From: Crossiella equi
Lineage (GTDB): Bacteria; Actinomycetota; Actinomycetes; Mycobacteriales; Pseudonocardiaceae
NCBI RefSeq assembly: GCF_017876755.1
Contig: NZ_JAGIOO010000001.1
Location: 6,123,786-6,187,785, forward strand
DNA: 64,000 nt
Direction of reading: 5' to 3'
The notes under the pieces are model-generated. The model was not told where the DNA came from. It ran no database searches and worked only from the letters and a program-made list of their open reading frames with translations. The position numbers and the translations under genes were made by a program. Below are positions 58,186-64,000 of the stretch, in pieces (within the stretch, counting starts at the first letter, position 1; each line of letters opens with the position of its first letter).

Positions 58186-58845
58186 GTGCGCCTCGTCATC
58201 GCCCGCTGTCAGGTCAACTACGTCGGACGGCTCACCGCCCACCTGCCCATGGCCAACCGGCTGCTGCTGATCAAGGGCGACGGTTCGGTGTCCATCCACT
58301 CGGATGACCGCGCCTACAAGCCCCTGAACTGGATGAGCCCGCCGTGCTGGCTGATCCAGGACCCCGGTGTGTGGACCGTGCAGAACAAGGCGGGCGAGAA
58401 GCTCGTGATCACCCTCGAGGAGATCATGCACGACTCCGCGCACGAGCTGGGCCCGGAGCCGGGCCTGGTCAAGGACGGGGTGGAGGCGCACCTGCAGGAG
58501 CTGCTGGCCGCGCACATCGGCACCCTCGGCGAGGGCTACACGCTCGTCCGCCGCGAGTACCCGACCGCGATCGGGCCGGTGGACATCATGGCCCGCGACG
58601 CCGGTGGCGCCTCGGTGGCCGTGGAGATCAAGCGCCGCGGCGAGATCGACGGCGTCGAGCAGCTGACCCGGTACCTGGAGCTGCTCAACCGCGACCCGCT
58701 GCTCGCGCCCGTGCGGGGGGTGTTCGCCGCGCAGGTCATCAAGCCCCAGGCGCGGGTGCTGGCCGAGGACCGGGGCATTCGCTGCGTCACGCTGGACTAC
58801 GACGCGCTGCGCGGCATCGAACCGGACGAGTTCCGGCTGTTCTGA
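58186..58845 (+). CDS. nucS: Mismatch-specific endonuclease NucS/EndoMS
   Basis: Cuts both strands at G-T, G-G and T-T mismatches and provides mismatch repair in actinobacteria lacking MutS/MutL. The 219-residue protein has an N-terminal DNA-binding domain and a RecB-like nuclease domain with Asp133 in GPVDIMARD and Glu147-x-Lys149 in [10 protein letters not shown]. It ends in DEFRLF, the beta-clamp-binding tail. GTG 58186 is the start. It ends in a near-perfect palindrome. Confidence 0.95.
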   Translation: MRLVIARCQVNYVGRLTAHLPMANRLLLIKGDGSVSIHSDDRAYKPLNWMSPPCWLIQDPGVWTVQNKAGEKLVITLEEIMHDSAHELGPEPGLVKDGVEAHLQELLAAHIGTLGEGYTLVRREYPTAIGPVDIMARDAGGASVAVEIKRRGEIDGVEQLTRYLELLNRDPLLAPVRGVFAAQVIKPQARVLAEDRGIRCVTLDYDALRGIEPDEFRLF

Positions 58846-58853
58846 GCCGCGAC

Positions 58854-58885
58854 CCGTCCTGCCCGCCGCCCGGCGGGCAGGACGG
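58854..58885. terminator. Bidirectional terminator after nucS
   Basis: A 15-bp perfect palindrome (58854-58868 with 58871-58885) with almost no loop, between convergent nucS and the acetyltransferase gene. There is no U-tract. Confidence 0.75.
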
Positions 58886-58894
58886 ATCCCGTGC

Positions 58895-59632
58895 TCAGTC
58901 CTCCAGCAGACCCGCCGCGCGCGCGGCCGCGGCCAGCTCCTTGGGCGTGCCCGCCTGGATCAGGCGCGCGTGCCGGGTGACCTGCTCCACCGGCCAGTCC
59001 CACCAGGCCAGGCGCTGGAGCAGTGCGATGTCCTCGTCGTTGAAGCGCTGGCGGATCGGCTTGGCCGGGTTGCCGCCGACGATCGTGTAAGCCGGGACGT
59101 CCTTGGTGACCACCGAGTTGGCCGCGATGATCGCGCCGTCGCCCACCGTCACCCCGGGCATGATCTTGGCGTCGCCGCCGATCCACACGTCGTTGCCGAT
59201 GACCGTGTCACCGCGGCTGGGGATGGTCAGCCAGTCCTCGAGGGTCTGCTCGCGCCAGTCCGCGTCGAACATGGTGAACGGGTAGGTGGACACCCCGATC
59301 ATGGGGTGGTTGGCCTGCGGCATGGGGAACCGCACCCCGGAGGCGATCTGGCAGTACCGGCCGATCCGCAGCTTCTCCGGCCCGAAGTTGTACAGGACGT
59401 TCCTGGTCTCGAATTCGTACGGGTGGTGCTCGTCGTGGTAGTAGGTGAATTCCCCGACCTCGATGAACTCCGACTGCACCAGCGCCTTCAGGAAGACGAC
59501 CGTGCGCAGGTCCTCAGGGCGGGTGCTCGGCACCATCTGGTAGGGATCGGGTACCCGGGTGGGATCGACCGGGATGTCAGACGCCCGCTCCGACCCGGTA
59601 AGACTCCTCTGGAAAGGCTCGATGGCGGTCAA
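58895..59632 (-). CDS. Hexapeptide-repeat xenobiotic acetyltransferase (Vat/CatB-like)
   Basis: Left-handed beta-helix acetyltransferase of 245 residues. [13 protein letters not shown] carries the catalytic His of the XAT class, followed by hexapeptide coils ([40 protein letters not shown]) and the [14 protein letters not shown] acetyl-CoA region. Relatives acetylate streptogramin A or chloramphenicol, or sugar residues. It has an N-terminal extension of about 45 residues not seen in Vat proteins, so resistance is only one possibility. Confidence 0.82.
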   Translation of the reverse strand: MTAIEPFQRSLTGSERASDIPVDPTRVPDPYQMVPSTRPEDLRTVVFLKALVQSEFIEVGEFTYYHDEHHPYEFETRNVLYNFGPEKLRIGRYCQIASGVRFPMPQANHPMIGVSTYPFTMFDADWREQTLEDWLTIPSRGDTVIGNDVWIGGDAKIMPGVTVGDGAIIAANSVVTKDVPAYTIVGGNPAKPIRQRFNDEDIALLQRLAWWDWPVEQVTRHARLIQAGTPKELAAAARAAGLLED

Positions 59633-59790
59633 GTGGTTCTCCTTCGCCGGGCGCCGCCTGCCCCGCGGCGCTCGGGTAACCGTAAGAGCGGGTAAATGGC
59701 CGCTTCAGGCGATATCAAGGACTTTGACGCGCCCGGCGGGAACTGAATCCCCGTAGACTGTTCCCGTGATCGGGGGGTTACGGGGGGTTG

Positions 59791-61206
59791 ATGTTTCGCA
59801 TGCGCACCACAACTTTGCTTATCCTCGCTGCTGGACTGCTCGCGAGCCTGGTGACACCGGCCGTGGCGAGTGAGCGCGAGTCGCTGACCTGGACCGATTG
59901 TCTGTCCATAGAGGACGTTGTGTTCCAGTGTGCGGACCTGGTGGTACCGCTGGACCACAGCCGTCCGGGTGGCGGGAACCTGACGCTGAAAGTTCTGCGC
60001 AGGCCCGCGCTGACCGGTCCGGGCACGGAGGTGCTGGTGAAGCAGCCGGGCGGGCCGGGGCAGTCCGGCCGCAACGCGTTGCTGCACCAGCCGAAGGCGC
60101 AGCCGGACCTGACTCTGGTGGCCTTCGACCCTCGCGGTGTGGCGGCCAGCGAGGGCGTGCGGTGCTTCCGGAGCCCGGAGGAGGAGGCCGCGTTCTGGGG
60201 CGGGCGGACCTGGGTGTTCCCGATGGCGGCCGCGCAGGAGCCGGAGTTCGCGGCCAAGCGCGCCGAGTTCGTCCGGCACTGCCGGGCCAACGGCGGTGCG
60301 AAGCTGCGGCACCTGTCCACGGTGAACGTGGCCCGGGACCTGGACCTGCTGCGCGCCGCACTCGGCCAGCGCACGCTGCGGTTCTGGGGCTCCTCCTACG
60401 CCACCTACCTCGGTGTGGTCTACGCCAACCTGTTCCCGCACCGCGTGCGCACCATGGCGCTGACCGCCGTGGTCGACCCGGAGCAGTGGGCGCGCTGGCC
60501 GCAGGGCGCGAGCTCGGCCGGTACCAGCGCGACCTGGGAGGAGTTCCTCCGCGCCTGTGCGGCCGCCGGGGACCGGTGCGCGCTCGCCGCGGGCGGCGCC
60601 GACCCGAAGCGGGTGGCCGAGGACCGGCTGACCGCGTTGCGTGCCAACCCCGACCGCTACGCGCTGACCGTGGCCACGATCTCCAACCAGCTCTACGACC
60701 GGGAGAACTGGTCCGGGCTGGCGAAGCTGCTGGTGGGCCAGCCCGTGGGCTCAGCACGGGGCGGGGCCGCCCAGCTGCCCGAGGGCACCTCGGAGCAGTT
60801 CCTCGCGGTGGCCTGCACGGACGGGGCCATCCCGCGCCAGCCCGGCCTGTGGCCACGCCTGGCCGCCGCCGCGGACCGGCGCGGTGAGCTGTTCGGGCGG
60901 ATGTGGCTGCACCTGGTGGACGCGTGCGCGCACTGGCCGACCGCGGCGGACCGGTACGCCGGACCGTGGGGCCGCCCGACCGCGCCGATCCTGTTGCTGA
61001 ACAACCGCAACGACCCCACCACACCGCTCGCCGGGGCCCGCAACGCCGAGCGCCTGCTGGCCAACGCGTGGCTGGCCGTGGTGGACGGCGCGGGGCACAG
61101 CCCGGGCAGCTCGGCGGCAATCCACTCGATCGAGAACTACCTGCGTACGGGCGATCTGCCCCCGCGTGGCACGGTGTTCCCGGTGGACAAGCCGCCTTTC
61201 TCCTGA
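59791..61206 (+). CDS. Secreted alpha/beta hydrolase, TAP-like tripeptidyl aminopeptidase
   Basis: The 471-residue protein has a Sec signal peptide (MFRMRTTTLLILAAGLLASL, cut after AVA-S), an alpha/beta hydrolase domain and a TAP-like C-terminal domain. Ser202 in WGSSYATYLG is the nucleophile, Asp in LLNNRNDPTTP and His in DGAGHSPGSS complete the triad, and KQPGGPGQSG is the oxyanion loop. Four or more Cys suggest disulfides. Relatives are Streptomyces SlpD/E-type proteases. ATG 59791 follows ACGGGGGG. It is convergent with the kinase gene across the repeat region. Confidence 0.9.
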   Translation: MFRMRTTTLLILAAGLLASLVTPAVASERESLTWTDCLSIEDVVFQCADLVVPLDHSRPGGGNLTLKVLRRPALTGPGTEVLVKQPGGPGQSGRNALLHQPKAQPDLTLVAFDPRGVAASEGVRCFRSPEEEAAFWGGRTWVFPMAAAQEPEFAAKRAEFVRHCRANGGAKLRHLSTVNVARDLDLLRAALGQRTLRFWGSSYATYLGVVYANLFPHRVRTMALTAVVDPEQWARWPQGASSAGTSATWEEFLRACAAAGDRCALAAGGADPKRVAEDRLTALRANPDRYALTVATISNQLYDRENWSGLAKLLVGQPVGSARGGAAQLPEGTSEQFLAVACTDGAIPRQPGLWPRLAAAADRRGELFGRMWLHLVDACAHWPTAADRYAGPWGRPTAPILLLNNRNDPTTPLAGARNAERLLANAWLAVVDGAGHSPGSSAAIHSIENYLRTGDLPPRGTVFPVDKPPFS

Positions 61207-62039
61207 GTGGGCCCGCCGCGACCAGCGCACTCCGCACGCGGGTCGAGGGGGCAGGTGGCGGACGGCCAGAGGGTTTTCGCCGTGGGTGCTCCTTGTCGAT
61301 CGGCCGCTCCCGGACTGTTGGCTTTCGAGCGGCCTTTCCGGGTGCACTGGACGGTTCGTGCGGCCTGACCGGCAAACCCGCCTGCTCGTGCGGCCTGACC
61401 AGGCAACCCCACTGCTCGTGCGGCCTGACTAGGCGTGTTGGCCGGGCCGGTACCTCGTGTTGGCACGGAGGGGACGGCCCTTCCCCGAGGCCGAAGGCCG
61501 CAGGGGCGGCCCTCCCTGGAGGGCCAACACGAGGTACCGGACCGGCCAACACGCCCGGCTGGTGGGCGAGACGGCGCAGCCGTGAGCCCGGGGCAACGCC
61601 CCCCGGGGTGTAGGACTGATGGGTTGCTCCGGGCTTACGGCTGCGCCGTTCCGCCCCCGGGCCGGGCGTGTTGGCCGTGTGGGTACCTCGTGTTGGCCCT
61701 GCGTGGAGGCCGCCCCCGCGGCCCTTCGGGCCTGGGGGAACCGGCCGTCCTCTCCGTGCCAACACGAGGTACCCACACGGCCAACACGCCTAGTGAGGCC
61801 GCACGAGCCGTGGGGTTTCTGGTTTGGCCGCACGAGTCGTGGGGTTGCTTGGTCTGGCCGTCCGAGTCGTGGGTTTCCTGGTCTGGTCGCGCGAGCTGCG
61901 GCGTTTCCTGGTCTGGCCGCGCGAACCCTGAGGGCTACCGGGGCAGGCCGCACGGACCGTCAGGCCACGAGGGCCGTCCGAGCCGTTCGTATCCGAGGCA
62001 ACGCCGTCCGGAGGGCTCAACACCCGCGGCGAGAACTCT
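61207..62039. repeat. Complex nested inverted-repeat region between convergent genes
   Basis: No gene is found in these 833 bases. Two 33-bp hairpins (61432-61464/61523-61555 with one mismatch; 61665-61697/61758-61790 perfect) flank a central 27-bp hairpin (61571-61597/61623-61649, two mismatches). Outside them lie direct repeats of about 30 bases: three on the left (starting 61356, 61386, 61416, core TCGTGCGGCCTGACC) and about five on the right in the opposite orientation (starting 61798, 61826, 61856, 61885, 61915, core GGCCGCACGAG). Left and right halves are therefore inverted copies around about 61610. Origin and function are unknown. Confidence 0.85.
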
Positions 62040-62678
62040 CTAGCCCGGCTGGCTGAGCCCGGAACGAACCCAGGCCACGACCTCGTGCACCGTTTCCTCC
62101 AGGGAGCGCGAGGTCGTGTCCAGCAGGCGCATCGGCGGTGCCATGGTGTGCGCGGTGGCCCGTACCCATTCGTTGAACTCCAGCATCTCCGCGATGCGGT
62201 CCTCGTCGTCCCACTCCCGCCAGGCCGGGCGGGCCCGCAGGCGCTTGGCCAGCAGGTCGGGCTCGCAGGTCAGGGCGAGGTAGTGGATGTCGCCGAGCAG
62301 CGCGCGCTCGGGCAGCCGCTCGAACTGCACCGGCACCACCGTGCCGCACAGCACCACCGGGCGGCCGCTCTGGTTGACCATGGCCACCATGCGCAGCCAG
62401 GTCGCGCGGAAGACGCGATAGTCGTCGGCCGGGTCCTGCAGCCCGGCCGACCACAGCACGTCCTGCTCCATCACCACCACGGCGTCGCCGAGCTCGGCGG
62501 CCAGGCACTTGCCCACCGTCGACTTGCCGGTGCCGCTGGGGCCGGTGAGCGCGAACATCGGCAGCCGCGTGAACGGCTGCCGATGTCCGCACACCGCGCA
62601 GAACAGGACCGGGTCACCGGGCAGGACCACCGGGACCTCGGCCTTGTCGCCGCAGCTGACGCAGATCTTGAGGTCCAC
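62040..62678 (-). CDS. P-loop kinase/ATPase with N-terminal zinc ribbon
   Basis: The 212-residue protein has a zinc ribbon at residues 6-32 (CVSCGDK and FCAVCGHRQ, two CxxC pairs). An AAA/nucleoside-kinase domain follows with Walker A ALTGPSGTGKST, VVMEQDVLW and the lid-like LAKRLRARPAW. The pattern resembles adenylate- or gluconate-kinase-type small-molecule kinases. The substrate is unknown. GTG 62678 is chosen; the long N-terminal frame upstream is Pro/Arg-rich and overlaps the zf-TFIIB gene. It forms an operon with that gene, 11 bases after its stop. Confidence 0.82.
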   Translation of the reverse strand: MDLKICVSCGDKAEVPVVLPGDPVLFCAVCGHRQPFTRLPMFALTGPSGTGKSTVGKCLAAELGDAVVVMEQDVLWSAGLQDPADDYRVFRATWLRMVAMVNQSGRPVVLCGTVVPVQFERLPERALLGDIHYLALTCEPDLLAKRLRARPAWREWDDEDRIAEMLEFNEWVRATAHTMAPPMRLLDTTSRSLEETVHEVVAWVRSGLSQPG

Positions 62679-62689
62679 CGGGGCGGGTC

Positions 62690-63040
62690 TCAGTCGAACA
62701 GCCCTTCCAGGAAGCTCTTCTTGCGCTTGTGCCCGTACCCGTGGCCGCCGTAGGGGGGCGGCGAGTCGCGGTAGCCCGGCCGGTGGCCGTACGGCGGGGG
62801 CGAGTCGCGGTGGTGGCCGGGGCCGCGGTGCCCGTACGGCGGCGGCGAGTCGTGCCGGTAGCCGGGCATGGGCGGCGGCGGGGGCGGCGGGGCCGCGGCG
62901 TAGTAGCTGCGCTCCGCGCCCGCGATCTGCTCGAGCTCGCCCCGGTCGAGGAAGATACCCCGACAGCCCTGGCACTGCTCGATGTGGATCCCGCCGCGGT
63001 CGACCGTCTGCATGACGTTCTGGCACTTCGGACAAATCAC
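62690..63040 (-). CDS. zf-TFIIB domain protein with PPPYG repeats
   Basis: The 116-residue protein has a zf-TFIIB zinc finger (CPKC and CQGCRGIFLDRGELEQI, residues 3-40). A poly-Pro run, three HRDSPPPYGHR-like repeats (about 63-97) and a basic tail KRKKSFLEGLFD follow. zf-TFIIB proteins are small, widespread and poorly understood. Its operon with a zinc-ribbon kinase suggests a joint nucleic-acid or metal-linked role. Function unknown. Confidence 0.82.
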   Translation of the reverse strand: MICPKCQNVMQTVDRGGIHIEQCQGCRGIFLDRGELEQIAGAERSYYAAAPPPPPPPMPGYRHDSPPPYGHRGPGHHRDSPPPYGHRPGYRDSPPPYGGHGYGHKRKKSFLEGLFD

Positions 63041-63134
63041 ATATGCGAGAGTACGCAGCTTTGCGTGTCCAGCGTGGGATCCGAGATCGGGCCGCGTTGT
63101 TATCCAGACCTGGCTGGAATATGCCAGGGCGATG

Positions 63135-63169
63135 AGAACGCTCTCACCTGCATCGATGTAGAACGCTCT
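63135..63169 (+). promoter_or_regulatory. Direct repeat upstream of the symporter gene
   Basis: Two copies of AGAACGCTCT (63135-63144 and 63160-63169), 25 bases apart and each followed by [CG]ACC, lie about 90-120 bases before the symporter start. The spacing is near two and a half helical turns. A regulator site is possible; the protein is unknown. Confidence 0.35.
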
Positions 63170-63257
63170 GACCTCTGTGTAGCTGGCGTCAAGCGGAGGG
63201 TTTAACGTACCGCCGTCCGTCGGATGGACCGCGCTGACCTTTGGAGGTGGAGCCCGG

Positions 63258-64000
63258 GTGGAAGCGCTCGCCGCTTCGAGCCTGCGTCTTGACGCAAGCC
63301 TGCTCGACTACGCACTGCTCGCGGTGTACTTCGTTCTGGTGCTGGGCATCGGGTATCTGGCCCGCCGCTCGGTGTCCTCGAGTCTGGACTTCCTGCTCTC
63401 CGGCAGGTCCCTGCCCGCGTGGGTCACCGGCCTGGCCTTCATCTCGGCCAACCTCGGTGCCCTCGAGCTCATGGGCATGACGGCCAACGGTGCCCAGTAC
63501 GGCATGGCCACCGTGCACTACTACTGGATCGGCGCGATCCCGGCCATGGTGTTCCTCGGCCTGGTGATGATGCCGTTCTACTACGGCTCCAAGGTCCGCA
63601 GCGTGCCGGAGTTCATGCGGCGCCGCTTCGGCAAGCCCGCGCACCTGGTGAACGCGCTCAGCTTCGCCATCGCGCAGGTGCTCATCGCGGGCATCAACCT
63701 GTTCGCCCTGTCGGTGATCATCAACGTGCTGCTCGGCTGGCCGATCTGGCTGTCCATCGTGATCGCCGCGGTCGTGGTCCTCGCCTACACCACCATGGGC
63801 GGTCTGTCCGCCGCGATCTACAACGAGGTGCTGCAGTTCTTCGTCATCGTCGCCGCGCTGGCGCCGATCACGATCATCGCGCTGCACAAGATCGGCGGCT
63901 GGCAGGGCATGGTCGAGAAGGTCACCGCCTCGGTGGGCGGTACGACCAATCTCGAGACCTGGCCCGCGAGCAACCTGACCGGCATCGCCGACGGCACGCT
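63258..64000 (+). CDS. Sodium:solute symporter (SSS family), 5' part, cut by window end
   Basis: Na+-coupled membrane transporter for sugars, organic acids or similar solutes. GTG 63258 (VEALAASSLRLDASLLDYALL) follows a GGAGGTGGAG ribosome site. The frame stays open to base 64000 with no stop, giving 247 residues so far. Visible SSS features are FVLVLGIGYLARRS, LDFLLSGRSLPAWVTGLAF, SANLGALELMGM and AYTTMGGLSAAIYNEVLQFF, with about six helices. The substrate cannot be read from this part; sugar-type (SGLT-like) symporters carry the LELMGM/TMGGLSA pattern. Confidence 0.9.
   Translation, partial: MEALAASSLRLDASLLDYALLAVYFVLVLGIGYLARRSVSSSLDFLLSGRSLPAWVTGLAFISANLGALELMGMTANGAQYGMATVHYYWIGAIPAMVFLGLVMMPFYYGSKVRSVPEFMRRRFGKPAHLVNALSFAIAQVLIAGINLFALSVIINVLLGWPIWLSIVIAAVVVLAYTTMGGLSAAIYNEVLQFFVIVAALAPITIIALHKIGGWQGMVEKVTASVGGTTNLETWPASNLTGIADGT

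Noticed and set aside
61356-61925. Possible CRISPR array from the 30-base periodic repeats
   Set aside because: Units are contiguous and degenerate with no unique spacers of constant length, face opposite directions on the two sides, and no cas genes are nearby.
61137-62056. Several open frames in the inverted-repeat region giving Arg/Pro/Gly-rich products (such as SCGLTRRVGR repeats)
   Set aside because: Both strands give near-identical peptides because of the inverted repeat; this is a sequence-symmetry artefact rather than coding.

Overview
This is a chromosomal segment of a high-GC actinomycete, most likely Pseudonocardiales (Pseudonocardiaceae/Actinosynnemataceae type). The evidence is the very high GC with strong third-position GC, frequent GTG starts, ATGA/GTGA gene overlaps, DUF3558 lipoproteins, an EspG/PPE-like type VII secretion module, NucS in place of MutS/MutL-type repair, an R/G/D-rich Rho, and a MurA with Asp in place of the active-site Cys. 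From recalled gene order, the backbone argS-lysA-hom-thrC-thrB-rho-rpmE-prfA-prmC-tsaC-wecA-atpIBEFHAGDC-DUF2550-PduO-murA...nucS is collinear with the Mycobacterium tuberculosis Rv1292-Rv1321 region. The interesting material lies where extra genes interrupt this old order.

Layout. 1-7.3 kb: end of rph, rdgB, a serine hydrolase, bcp, a small membrane protein facing a decayed TetR regulator, a VLCAD-type acyl-CoA dehydrogenase, and a DUF3105/DUF305 membrane pair. 7.4-13.2 kb: argS, then the lysine/threonine operon lysA-hom-thrC. 13.3-16.9 kb: two DUF3558 lipoproteins and an ESX-type module (small helical protein, PPE-like protein with Asp-rich calcium-loop repeats, EspG). 17-20.3 kb: thrB and rho. 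20.4-30.6 kb: accessory island between rho and rpmE. It holds a NarL-type two-component system, a class III lanthipeptide synthetase (LanKC), a 36-residue precursor with one SxxSxxxC ring motif, a 1 kb stretch without a gene, an adenylation-aldehyde dehydrogenase fusion and a ketosynthase. 31-38 kb: rpmE, prfA, prmC, an acyltransferase-3, tsaC, a polysaccharide deacetylase and wecA. 38-39.2 kb: a SARP-type regulator and a small secreted Trp-rich protein. 39.3-49.6 kb: the F1Fo ATP synthase genes, with atpC cut off from atpD by an opposite-strand SigE-family sigma factor and its membrane partner, then DUF2550. 49.6-59.6 kb: PduO adenosyltransferase, murA, MeaA-type mutase, FAD monooxygenase, an ECHDC3-like crotonase, an amino-acid permease and Nudix hydrolase, nucS, and a Vat-like acetyltransferase. 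59.8-64 kb: secreted TAP-like hydrolase, an 830 bp intergenic region made of nested inverted repeats, a zinc-ribbon kinase, a zf-TFIIB protein, and the start of a sodium:solute symporter cut by the window end.

How the genes work together. lysA-hom-thrC-thrB cover the ends of the aspartate-family pathways. The atp genes encode a complete F1Fo ATPase. PduO would supply adenosylcobalamin to the MeaA mutase. The two-component system, LanKC and precursor form a compact lanthipeptide locus that lacks an obvious transporter or protease. The downstream ligase-reductase and ketosynthase may or may not belong to it. Two non-coding structures stand out: a two-copy hairpin element (9149-9322 and 30404-30564) and the inverted-repeat complex at 61356-61925. 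Both show paired changes that keep the stems intact.
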